From: Brassica napus
Lineage: Eukaryota > Streptophyta > Magnoliopsida > Brassicales > Brassicaceae
Length of the DNA: 64,000 nt
Assembly (NCBI RefSeq): GCF_020379485.1
Contig: NC_063438.1
Location: 5,538,024 to 5,602,023 of the forward strand
Reading direction: 5' to 3'
The position numbers were made by a program, and so were the translations under genes. Each line of letters begins with the position of its first letter. Positions within the stretch are counted from its first letter, which is position 1. Below, piece by piece: positions 11,874-22,035 of this stretch. Below the pieces are notes generated by a model. The model searched no databases and was not told the origin of the DNA. It worked only from the letters and a program-made list of their open reading frames with translations.

Positions 11874-14634
11874 TCACTTGTTTCTGGAGATGACTCTATG
11901 GGTCAAGTCAATAAGTGCCCGCCTCGATCTTTTGACATCTTCATCGTCTGTTTCAGGTAGAGACCCTATTGCTGCTGCTGCCAGATTCGCATGCTCTATA
12001 GCTAACTCTCTTGTCCTTTGTATTCCCTTGCTCTTCCCAAGATACTCTAAAGCCTGGTTTAGTTTTTATGCCATATAATAACATAAGAGACTTCGAAAAT
12101 GTATTTGATATTGTATTAGGAGAGTGGTTTCATTAAAACTTACAATGTCAACATTTGTTGGATCTTTTTCAAGCTGATCAACAACTGTGCGTAGTTGAGG
12201 AAACTCCTCCATGGCAAAGAGGATTGGAGCTGTTATGATCCCATGGCGGATATCCGATAACGATCCCTTTCCGAGAGAAGCTGATGTGCCCGTGAAGTCA
12301 AGAACGTCGTCTATCAATTGGAATGCCAAGCCCTTCAAAGTAGAAACGAATCAAACGTTGTGGACAGAATACTAGTTGCAATGGAGCCAACATTTTTTCA
12401 GAAGATGGATAGATAACGAACCAGATTCCTTCCGTATTCAAAAGCTAACGTAGCAACTTCTGCTGATTGTCCAGCGAGTAATGCGATTGCTTTGCAGCTA
12501 TTTGAGATTAGTGAGGCCGTCTTATAATATGTCTTCTGCATGTAGTAGTCCATACTGTAGTCATGACAAAATAAATCATATTTGCATGAACAATACTAGA
12601 AGCCGTACTAATCAGGTTATAAATGGGAAAGTCTAGACTTGTTTTTGATTCTCAATCATAATTTGGCAGCACAAAAGACATGAGTAGCTTTTAACAATGG
12701 CTGTATGTTAAAAATTTAAAATGAAAGGAGAAGTAAGATTTTTACCTATGACGCTGATCGGTTGTGCTAGTCATTTGCATGGTTTCACCGGTAACAAGAT
12801 GTTCTACAACAGTTGCAAGTAATGATACAACCTACAAAAGAAGGAAACAATTGGATATCTTGCAAGACTTAACAATAAGATTGATGTCACTGATTCTAAA
12901 TTACATGATAAGGTAGCGAGTTCTTGAACAAGTTTACAAATGGAAGGGTAAACGTCGTAGTTTCCTTACCTCTGTGTTTTTAAGAGCAGCAAGAGCCACA
13001 CAAGCCCGAGAGAGCAAAAAGTCTCCTGCTAATACTGATATCTACAACGTGAAGTCAATGGTGATCTTAATAATATCTAACTGCAGCAATCACCAAAATA
13101 CAAAAGTCATAATGTCTTAGACGGCAGAAGCTTCTGTCAAGTAATTACCTTGTTACCCATTACAAAGTTTAAGGAACCAACACCACGCCTTGTATCCGCA
13201 TCATCCAAGACATCATCGTGTAGTAAGCTTGCAACCTTCAAATGACCACCAAAGCATTAAATAATTGAAGAATACTGAATCTTGATTTTTATGGACGTGA
13301 TGAGTTAATAGTATAGTTACTGACATGTATCATTTCGGTGATTTCAGCAATACCCCGCTGCCTTACACGTAATTCTGTTGATGGGACAATATCTGCTGTA
13401 TCAGCAGCCAATGCTTCTGGTACGCGTACATTCAGAGCTGTCGCCATCAACAGCAAAATCTATAAACATAAAACCAGACCAATTATGATACCGAGAGGGA
13501 GAAAATGATGACAAGATACGGAAACAAAAAAAAAAAACGAGAGTATGGTCATTACAGTTGGACGAAACTGTTTGCCTTCCACACCTCTTTTGAAGAAGTA
13601 TTCAGCCGCAGTGGCAAGCTTCGGCACCTGAATAGCAGAAGCCAGTTACAGTAAAAAAAATTATCTTCATTCACTTCTTTATGAGCAAATGAAAGGCAAA
13701 TAAAAGGGCAAATACCTCGGCAACTACCATGGCTCTTAACTTATTACTAAGAAGTGACAGCTCATCAGCAACAAGCGAAAAGGGGTCAAGCTCCTCCTAG
13801 GGAAAGAACAATCTTACTCTCTCAGCAGTCAGAAAAGAAGAGGAACAGTTCGAAGCAAGAACTCAAAGTTAAAAAAACAATGGCCAGTTCAATAAGACGA
13901 GCACCAAAGAATAACACAAGTAAAGCAATGCCCAGTATATGTGAAAGTTCAACAACAGAGGATCAATTAAAGTATAATAAGCTCATCATCCTGATTCAAT
14001 GGTGTAAACAAGGGAGCAAAGATTAAACCTCAACAACGGAGCTGCTCTGGTGATAGAGCTGATGTCTAAAGCTCCCAAAACCCGGAGAAGTCAATGCACA
14101 AGAAGTACCTCTGCAAACGTAACCCTACTAAAACATGACAAAGAGAATTAACACATTGGTTAGGTCACCAAATTCTACATAACACATGAAATTTAAGATA
14201 AACTTAAAACATTTTTCTTATCCTAACATCGCATGTAAGAAACTTTCTCAGTGCTGACGTTATTAGAAAGTAGAAAGAGAATGGCTTTTGGATTAATCAC
14301 TACTATATACACTCCAACAGCAAAACTATAATAAGTATCACAAACACAAAGGGAAAAAAAAACTCAAATCTAAATTACCACAATAAAAACACAACCTTTT
14401 TTTTTGGAACACAAAAAAAAAACACAACCTTTATCCAATCTCTTTTGGTAAGAACGATTATAAATAATAAATCGGGGAACCGCAGAAGGGTGAAACAACC
14501 TTGTGTGTAGTAGAGTCGGAGCAAGAGGAGTGACTCCGATCGGGTATGATTGCGAGGCGGGGAGAGGAGAGGAGAGATCGAGAGCAGCCATAGAAGCTGC
14601 GGAACTTGCGAGAAACACCCCTCGTGATTAACAT
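11874..14634 (-). CDS. GPS1: Geranyl / polyprenyl diphosphate synthase (GPS1/SPS3 type)
   Basis: Eleven exons on the minus strand (14634-14500, 14124-14029, 13796-13716, 13627-13556, 13459-13325, 13235-13149, 13041-12970, 12831-12746, 12554-12422, 12332-12144, 12053-11874) join in phase to give 421 aa; Arabidopsis GPS1 is 422 aa. The first aspartate-rich motif is DDVLDD (180-185), the second DDVLDF (307-312), with QRGIAEITEMIH and the C-terminus THRVISRNK. These trans-prenyltransferases condense isopentenyl diphosphate onto allylic diphosphates using Mg bound by the Asp motifs. The Arabidopsis enzyme was first called a geranyl diphosphate synthase and later linked to the solanesyl chain of ubiquinone-9. 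The Ser/Arg-rich N-terminus (MLITRGVSRKFRSFYG) looks like an organelle transit peptide. The gene is convergent with HMR, about 400 bp apart. Confidence 0.95.
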
Positions 14635-15043
14635 CTTTTCTTCTTATTTACGGATCCGACGAGAAGCCGAAGACTTTTGTTCGATTGTATAATAGAGAAA
14701 TCAAAATGTCTTCCGATGTAAGCAGTCGAACGACTTCGTTTTGGCTTATTATCAAAAATGTTTAATGACCAAGACGACGAGTCGACGAACCTCAGCCATG
14801 GAAATGCATTAATTAATAAGTTTCCACACAGACCGCTTCTCAGGGCTTAGTAGGGTTTAATCATGTTTTCAGAAATTACTAAATCACACTAAACAATTAG
14901 AAGAAAAAAAAGTCTTTAGCAAACCCCTAACATGAGGCCCACTCGAACCCAATATCTGCTTTTTCAAAACCAAGACTTTAAGCTAATTTTTTGTCACCAC
15001 AATTTCTTTCAACTGGTCATTGGTAGTTTGGTACCATATAGCA
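14635..15043. other. GPS1 upstream region
   Basis: About 400 bp between the GPS1 start and a TIR-like repeat. It should hold the GPS1 promoter (minus strand), but no convincing TATA element or other motif stands out. Confidence 0.4.
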
Positions 15044-15705
15044 AGGGGTGGGCACTTCGGTTATTTTCTCGATTTTATTCGGTTTGGTTAGTTCGGTTTT
15101 AGTATTTTTCCAACTGAAGTAAACCATAGTTAGTTTAGTTCGGTTTGTATTCGGTTCGGTTTATATTCGCTTCGGTTTGTATTCAGTTCAATTTATTTTT
15201 TGGATCAGTTTACTTTTCAGTTGTATAAACAAGTTTTAGAACTTGATATTATAATCTCACTTGAAGTTATTTACAATTGACACCGCAAAAAAGATCTAGA
15301 TGCTAGAACAAAAATGCAAGAGACAAAGAGGAAAAAGACGCTGGAAAAGAACTTTTGTTTTCAATAAAATTTGCTTTAGATTTTAGGTTTAGATATATAA
15401 AAATATATGAATACAGACTTTTCTATTTTTTTTAAATCAAATATTTTGATTATTACATATTAGGTTAGAAGAATATATGTCAATAAATGGAAAATACGTG
15501 GTCTAGTATTAGACTTTTAGTATATTGGTATTATTAATATTTTTTAATTTAAATAATTACAAAACACATCGGTTTCGGTTCAGTTCGGTTTAAAACCAAA
15601 CCGAACCATTCGGATTGAAAAAATCTTCAACCGAATGGTTTGAAATAGACTTTGGTTCGGTTTGAATCGGTTTCGGTTCGGTTGGTTCGGGTTTTTTCCA
15701 CCCCT
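15044..15705. mobile_element. Putative hAT-type non-autonomous element
   Basis: The ends are short inverted copies, AGGGGTGG at the left and CCACCCCT at the right, typical of hAT termini. Subterminal DNA is packed with TTCGGTT/AACCGAA motifs on both sides. CATATA occurs just outside both ends (15034-15040 region and 15708-15714) but does not form a clean 8-bp duplication. There is no transposase. Similar GGGTGGGC/TTCGG-rich blocks occur inside both large Helitrons of this window, so this may be a family-wide module. Confidence 0.5.
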
Positions 15706-15804
15706 AGGCATATACAATCAATTTCACATACACATGGAACAATATTGTTAAAATTACTATTAATAAACACTGTAACATTTTCCCACCATATACAACAATA
15801 ACAT

Positions 15805-16828
15805 TTACGCATTTACCACTGAGGATTGCTTTGTTTGTAGAAGCAATTGCTCAAACTCTTCATCAGTGCTCTTAAGCATTAACGGTAATGGCAATTCTAA
15901 ACCTCTCTCCATCGACTCCAGGTGCCTCGGTTTTATCCTTTTCTCTAGACTGAACGCAAAATACTGCGGAAACTCCTTTAGATTCTCCAGTTTACCTTTG
16001 ATCTCGCACATGAAGTAATCAAGCTTTGGTTTAAAGTTGTTCTCTATGCTGAATGTGAACAGAGCCGGACATCTAAGGATCATTCCAATGGCCTCTGATC
16101 TAGTGAATCCTATACTCTCCAAGAATCTGACAAAAAATCACAACATAAGTCAACACTTTTTTTTAACATAAAGTCAACTCTAATCACTAGTCACTTCTCA
16201 AGTAACATTTAAAGAAAAGGAAGAATGATTTTTATTTTTTTTACCTAAGCTTTGGGATGAGAGTGTGTTCAACACTAGACACCAACAAGACAGGATCTTG
16301 GTAAGCAAGAGCATCAAGATCCTTGAAACCAAGTCTCTGCAAGTAGAATAAAGCTGGCTTGAGCTGGTCTTCCACGCTGCTAATCAGTAGCCTCGGACAT
16401 TTCTTGATGACTCTTCTGAACGCATTATCGGGGACATGGAGATCACTCGAAAGGAACGTGAAAACAGGGTTGAGTTCTGTTCTGATGTCTGAAGTGAGGA
16501 TCTTGGGACACATCCCCAAGATTCTTGGCAGGTCGTTTGGGTAGATTCCTTTTGACTGGAGGAAGTTGAGGACGGACTCGACGGAGTCTAGGGAGGCTGA
16601 GCGGAGGAAAGGGTTAAGAGAGAGGGCTTTGCCGGAGTCGATTCCCATGAGCTCGAGGCATAGGATCTTCTCTTTCATCTGGAGGGTTACCGCTTGATCG
16701 GCTACGGTGAAGAGAGGGTGGGTGTGGAGTGTGGTTTTGATGGTGGTGGGTTTCGTGGAGAGAGATTGCTGTGGACATGAAGGTTTTTTTGGGGAGATGT
16801 AGAGAGACGAGCTCAGTGCTGCAGACAT
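15805..16828 (-). CDS. mTERF family protein (At2g34620-like)
   Basis: Two exons (16828-16245 and 16126-15805) encode 301 aa. Tandem ~30-residue mTERF helices carry the Pro-containing signatures LPRILGMCPKIL, VIKKCPRLLIS and AIGMILRCPALFTFSI. mTERF proteins are organelle helical-repeat nucleic-acid-binding proteins that influence transcription, splicing or termination. The first ~45 residues are Ser/Thr/Pro-rich and low in acidic residues, which fits a plastid transit peptide. The collinear Arabidopsis gene has, to my recollection, been named mTERF10. G-boxes lie 80-175 bp upstream. No defects seen. Confidence 0.92.
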
Positions 16829-16906
16829 GGTGGAAGTGAGTAGAGAGGGGGAGAGAGATGATGTGGCCTTAAGAAGAAAGAAAGAAGAAGGTGATGTGTG
16901 TTACTG

Positions 16907-17003
16907 CCACGTGGCATTATCTTTTGTTGTGATTGGGTGGTTTTAGATTGCAAAAGTGTTTTATTTTTTCTGTGGATAATTTAAAAAGACATCCAAACAC
17001 GTG
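16907..17003 (-). promoter_or_regulatory. G-boxes upstream of mTERF gene
   Basis: A palindromic CCACGTGG at 16907-16914 and a CACGTGG at 16998-17004 lie about 80 and 170 bp upstream of the mTERF start codon. Paired G-boxes are common in light-regulated nuclear genes for plastid proteins. Functional use is inference. Confidence 0.5.
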
Positions 17004-17004
17004 G

Positions 17005-17824
17005 CAGTTCTCTTGTACAATGATTGGCTAATTTGAGATTACATTATTCGTATCCGAAGCTTCTGACCAACGTCGTCGCGGACCGAACTTATCTCTGATC
17101 TTCTCTTGGTATCTTACAGTGGATTGCTTTGTGGTTGGATTCACATACTTCACTGCAAGGACAGCAATTTATATGATCATGTCAGGGTAACTAGAGAGGC
17201 CAGGTAACTTCAGGTTCAGTTGATAAAGTATATTCAATGATGGATTAAAACAGAGTAATTATCCCAACAATAAACAAGATGATGAACAACAAAATATTGG
17301 TTGAATAAAAAAAAACAACAAAAAAAATATTGAAGAGGGGACGAAAACTAGCATTACATATCAGATTCATCAAACTGATTCAACAAAGAAGATTGTCATA
17401 TATACGTTTGATGCATTTTTCAATTAATGAAAAAATTGTCAAGAAAAGTCTTGAATTACTATTTTCTTTCTAGAGACAGAATGTCATAAGAGAACAGTTT
17501 TGGCAACGGAGAAAACATTTACATATTTTATAAACGTTTTTCTATCGACCTATCACAGATTTAAATTCCAAATTTGGCGTTTACTAAACACTTCTAGTCC
17601 TATACTGATATTTGATGATAATCACTATATATCTATGTATATAAGTTAAACTAGTCGGCAACAATCTCTCTTTTTAAAAACCATAAACGATTATCTCCTC
17701 CATGATCTCATTAATTACCAACTCTTATGACAAACGCATGAAAAGGTAAAACGAAAACAATAAACAAGATGCTACGACCAAGAAATGTTGACTAAATTTG
17801 CTACGACAAATTAAATTACATTAA
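17005..17824. other. Intergenic spacer
   Basis: About 800 bp of AT-rich DNA between the mTERF promoter and the 3' end of the DUF4408/DUF761 gene. Nothing recognised. Confidence 0.5.
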
Positions 17825-18649
17825 CTAGACATAGTTTTGTCGTTTGATATCTCTGTTAAACCGTTGGATGAAATCTTCAACTCGTCTGTTCAACTCCTCG
17901 TTCGACATTTTCGCAAATTCTTCCGATTCCTCTCTTACATTCTCCCACTTCTCCTCCGTCTCCTCATGAGCCTTCTTACACTTGTGATCAACCATCCATT
18001 TCGAGCTATCGTCGGACTTGCTTCGAACATAACGTTTACGTCTATGTTTGATCTCTCGATGACTAGTACGTTCTGAACGTGCTTTATCCGATTTGCTTCT
18101 CCCGTACGGTTTAGGGCTCACTAGGTTTCTTGCACCACAAGTTTCCCCTTTACTAATGGTCATATGAATGCTTTGCTCAGTCTTCGGCTCGTCGCTTAGG
18201 ACTTGTACGGTTTTCTCAGGAACTTCCTCTTCCTTATGAAACAGATACCGTGTTGTATCTTTCTCCCTGAGTGCTTCTTCTTGCTTCTCACGTTTCATGG
18301 TTACTTCCGCCAAACCCACCTCATAGCCTGAGTTTTCAGGTCTAGCGTTTTCTCTCGCGTCTATTCTCATCGCGGCCGTGTATTCTCCGTAAAAGTCGCG
18401 GTTCTCTTTCTCAGCGAAGACACCGTAGTCTGCGGCTATGATAAGGATAAGAGCGTTTGAGATGAAGAACAAGATCTTTGGGTCGTTGAAGATCGAAGAA
18501 GGAGACATGTCAAGGACGTAGAAGATCAAAATGTATGCTGAGATCGATAAGAAGACAGGGAGCAACGAAGAGTATATGTTGTATTGTTTCTTGGTCTTCG
18601 AAGGCTCGAAGTTAGGGTTTTCAACAGTGTACGAGGGCATTTCCGTCAT
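17825..18649 (-). CDS. DUF4408/DUF761 'cotton fibre'-type membrane protein
   Basis: A single-exon frame of 274 aa from the ATG at 18649 (MTEMPSYTVENPNF). The frame is open further up to 18766, but a TATA box lies inside that extension, so the upstream ATG is unlikely to be transcribed. Two hydrophobic segments near the N-terminus (LLPVFLSISAYILIFYVLD and ILFFISNALILIIAADYGVF) frame the DUF4408 motif SPSSIFNDPKI. A long charged middle section follows, and the C-terminus MSNEELNRRVEDFIQRFNRD is a classic DUF761 motif. Molecular function of this family is unknown. It is collinear with At2g34610. Confidence 0.9.
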   Translation of the reverse strand: MTEMPSYTVENPNFEPSKTKKQYNIYSSLLPVFLSISAYILIFYVLDMSPSSIFNDPKILFFISNALILIIAADYGVFAEKENRDFYGEYTAAMRIDARENARPENSGYEVGLAEVTMKREKQEEALREKDTTRYLFHKEEEVPEKTVQVLSDEPKTEQSIHMTISKGETCGARNLVSPKPYGRSKSDKARSERTSHREIKHRRKRYVRSKSDDSSKWMVDHKCKKAHEETEEKWENVREESEEFAKMSNEELNRRVEDFIQRFNRDIKRQNYV

Positions 18650-18740
18650 TTTGAGTGAGAGTTCGGGTTGAGTTGGGCATTGGAGTTTGAGGGTGCAGAG
18701 TGTATTGTGTTTGATGTTCGAAGTGCATGGTCGGAACTCT

Positions 18741-18750
18741 TTATATATAC
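18741..18750 (-). promoter_or_regulatory. TATA box of DUF4408/DUF761 gene
   Basis: TATATATAA read on the minus strand, about 95 bp upstream of the chosen ATG. This supports starting translation at 18649 rather than 18766. Confidence 0.6.
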
Positions 18751-20640
18751 TGTGAATTGTGATCATAAAATCTGAATTATTGAGCTCATGAAGTTCCTAT
18801 TCTACCCTTGACAACCACTAAATCTTTCTTGCGAATCCTGCCACGATTCGCGATTTGTCGTGCCATGGTGATATAACTCTGAGTTACGTGGAAATAAAGC
18901 CCAATCATCTCCTGCATGTCTTATTCAATGGTTAATCCTTTGTTTTACCTGAAAGTGTACAAGCTACATTACATTTTAATATATGTGTGTTAAGATAGGA
19001 ACAAAAATTTAAAATCTTGTCGAGATAGGGTGATGATATAAGCAAATCGGAAAAAACATTTAGGTCAAGTCCAATGTCTACACGTCAATGACGCCATGCA
19101 TGTGAGAAAATGTTCCATGTTTTGACAGCACAACAAAGTAAAATAAAACAACGTATATACAATAGCTTCGCCTCCACGTATCTGGTAATAGTGAATTTAT
19201 TTTGTTGCTTCACCTAACGATTCAAATTTACAGAGAGTCAGAGATACAATGCCATTTCAAGATTGAATCGAAACGATTTATCTGAGTTAATCCATTTCTT
19301 AATCTCTTATTTTGGCTATAAAGAAAGTATTAGTATACAACAACTTTTTTATTTTAATCGTTCAACACCTCTATTAGTGTTATACAATGTTTTTTTCTTT
19401 CAGTTCAAAAGAAAAACACCTCTATGAGTTAAGGCATAGTCATTTTCCAATCATGAATTACTGCGTTATCGAGAAAACGCAATAGTATTTTTTTCTAGTC
19501 AAAAAAGTTGTTAATGCGTTATCTAGAAATCATCTTTTTGTGAACAAATAAATTCACCACTTTTATTCAGACATTGTATAAACATTTTCTTCAGAAAGTC
19601 ACTATATGTAATAGTAATTTAAGAATAATTGAAACAAAAAATAATGGTAAATTTACAAATAGATAAACAGTATACATGTGTATCGACAGTAGATCTTGCT
19701 GGTTTAAGCTATTACGTGGCAATAGCGAAGTTCATGTGATTCCACACGTTGGCGGCTGATCCTAAGCTTTCATCGTACAAGTTTTAGATCTTCTAACTTA
19801 ATTATCTTAACTTGTGGCGTCTAATCTTACACGCTTATTATCATTTCTCAGTTTAATTATTCAACAATCATGCTGTTTTTTTTATTCGTTCGGCTATTTC
19901 CGACTTACTGGCAAAAGCTCATCTAATGTTGGCATACCGGCATATATATTCCACAAAATATATATGGAAGGATATAAAAGATTTAAAGAAATGAGGACCT
20001 ATTTAAAGTTGCGCTATTATAATCTGTAGCTATTAACTTAAAGGATATTGGAGGAAAAATTGAATTGGGTATGAGTTACACCAACATTGAACTTCTCCTT
20101 AGCCACAAAACTCTATCACAACCAACCAGTGTATATTGAACATTTTGTGTATATTATGACCCCAATAGATCAAGTTTTTTGATTCGTATTGTTTTAACAA
20201 ACAAAGACCTCTGAGTTTTTTTCGTAGAGTGATTTGCAACTTCTTCGTTTCTTCTTTCTCACCAGCTGCTTCTTTTTCAATTTTTTTTTTTTTGCTTTAA
20301 TTCTTTTTCAATTTGTTTCATCTTGCTTTCCATATATATCTTCTTGATCAGTACTAGATCTCTTTACTGATCTTAATCCGCTTTTCACAAAGCTTCCAAA
20401 ATACAGCTTGAAACCTCACCTTTTATCATTTTACAAATTTCCTAATTTTTTCAATATATACCACCTACCGTACGTAAAGTTTATATGATATAATATTATT
20501 GTGAAAGAACCTACTTTAGACTAGTGGCAGGTCCGTCCGGTCCTATTTATTTAGACACCTAAAACACGAAAAATATTTTTGCTTTTAAACCATCAACACT
20601 CAAAAAACAATTGTTGTTCTAATACCATTTTATCTAAATT
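18751..20640. other. Gene-free intergenic stretch
   Basis: About 1.9 kb of AT-rich DNA upstream of the DUF4408/DUF761 gene. The only frame of note (19814-20029) has no recognisable motif. No element ends or RNA genes identified. Confidence 0.5.
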
Positions 20641-20754
20641 TATAGAGAGTTCTAATATTCATTTACATAAAGGAATCTATAGATTGTGGCAAATACCATT
20701 TTATCTAAATTTTTATCTAATTAATTGTGTAAATGAATATTAGAACTCTCTATA
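20641..20754. repeat. Perfect 27-bp inverted repeat with 60-nt loop
   Basis: The arm at 20641-20667 (starting TATAGAGAGTTC) is repeated exactly in inverse orientation at 20728-20754 (ending GAACTCTCTATA). The phrase AATACCATTTTATCTAAATT also occurs as a direct repeat at about 20621 and 20692. Together these look like a local duplication-inversion made by template switching. No gene is involved. Confidence 0.85.
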
Positions 20755-21243
20755 GATTCCTTTATGTAAAGCTCCAAAAGTATTCAAAAACTCCGGCTCA
20801 CCTTTGATAAATTGGCTTTTGCACCGGCAGTTATGTACCCTCCAAGAATTATAACTTTTAATTTGAGACATCATTTGAAGAGTTGAACTTTGTCCCATCT
20901 TCATGAGATCGAATAGCGATTGAAATATCTGATATTGTGATGAAGAAATATCAGTATCAGTCCTATATCGCAAAGGATATAGTTCCTTATGCCTCAAAAA
21001 TCTTATGGACTCCGAAGCCAGTTTGAGCTGATGGAAATTTCTAACCGCTGAGCATTATAGGACATAATTATCTCTATAGTACACATTTAAGTTCTTGGCC
21101 AAACTAACTCTTCAACAATTCAAGTATTTGTAATCCGTCAAGAACACGGAAAATCAATCCGTATAAACCAAAAAAAACACTGTGCTAGCGGTAATGTCTT
21201 AACATGAAAAATATAAAACTGAAATAAAAATAAACAAAAATTA
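20755..21243. other. JAZ7 downstream spacer with unrecognised frame
   Basis: An 85-codon minus-strand frame (20997-20740) has a fairly normal amino-acid mix but no motif I recognise, and it ends inside the inverted repeat. It may be a decayed gene or transposon fragment. Not called as a gene. Confidence 0.35.
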
Positions 21244-21799
21244 TCAAGAATGGTGGTAAGGACAAGAAGCCTGGATCCGAACATTCCGTTTCTGAAGAAA
21301 ACTACGAAGAGATCTCTTCATGGAGGCTTTTCGGGTCAAAATGTTAGGGACTGTTGAAGGATCCGAGCCGTCTGAACTTTCCAATGATAATGATTTTTCT
21401 TTCATGTCTCCACTTGCTAGTGATAATATAGCTTTTGCCTGCATTAAGTTAAAAACCATTGTTAGAGCAACTCTAATGAGGAGTTCTCAAAATGTTACAA
21501 ACAATAAATATACTTTTAATAAAATACAATAAATTTATATGCATACACTTGAAAACTTTAACTTGAAAACTCCTTAATGGGGCTGCTCCTAACAAAATTT
21601 TACAATTTAGATACTATGGATATTAAATGCATGTTTACAGTACCTGGAGATGGGTAAGATCTGAAGAAACAAATACGTGACCGTTGTAGAAAATAACCAT
21701 TTTCTGAGGTTCTTGCTTTGGTTGTAGATTCTCAGAGCTGCGTGGATCACAAGGAGGAAGAAGGCGAAGTTCCAAGTCGCAATTACTTTGCATCTCCAT
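21244..21799 (-). CDS. JAZ7: JAZ7-like jasmonate ZIM-domain repressor
   Basis: Two exons (21799-21644 and 21438-21244) encode 116 aa, shorter than Arabidopsis JAZ7 (148 aa). The TIFY/ZIM core reads KMVIFYNGHVFV with the ZIM helix THLQAKAILSLAS. The C-terminal Jas-like motif reads KASMKRSLRSFLQKR, the atypical Jas of JAZ7/8 lacking the LPIARR degron. An LELRLLPP run near the N-terminus resembles the LxLxL EAR motif these JAZ proteins use to recruit TOPLESS. JAZ7/8-type proteins repress MYC transcription factors and resist COI1-dependent turnover. A G-box and TATA lie upstream. The intron carries a small MITE. Confidence 0.93.
21461..21593. mobile_element. MITE in the JAZ7 intron
   Basis: A ~133-bp AT-rich segment has imperfect inverted ends: GTTAGAGCAACTCTAATGAG on the left and CTCCTTAATGGGGCTGCTCC followed by TAAC on the right. 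The GAGCA...TGCTC terminus resembles Brassicaceae MITEs of the 'gagcatctccaa' type. I could not assign a clean target duplication. It occupies most of the 205-bp intron. Confidence 0.55.
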
Positions 21800-21875
21800 C
21801 TTTTAATTGTGAGTAAAGCTGTATTTAAAGGCTTCTGAAGTTATTGATGATGATGTGATTGAGCTAGTCGATTTG

Positions 21876-22035
21876 ATTTATATAAATATGAGTGTGTGCG
21901 TGTATCGCGTGTTGTGTTACGTATGTGTCGTGGTCGAAGAGAGAGAAGGATCATGAACATACGAGAGAAAAGCTGGCAACGGAACGGCGAAATTTGGACA
22001 GAACACAACTTTACATCTCGTTTTTCCTGCACGTG
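21876..22035 (-). promoter_or_regulatory. JAZ7 promoter: TATA and G-box
   Basis: A TATATAAA-type TATA at about 21879-21886 (minus strand) lies ~80 bp upstream of the ATG. A CACGTG G-box at 22030-22035 lies ~145 bp further up. MYC2-class bHLH factors bind G-boxes of JAZ genes in Arabidopsis, giving jasmonate feedback; use here is inferred. Confidence 0.55.

Noticed and set aside
18650..18766. Upstream in-frame ATG extending the DUF4408/DUF761 protein by 39 residues
   Set aside because: A TATATATAA box lies inside this stretch on the coding strand, and the shorter start fits the family.
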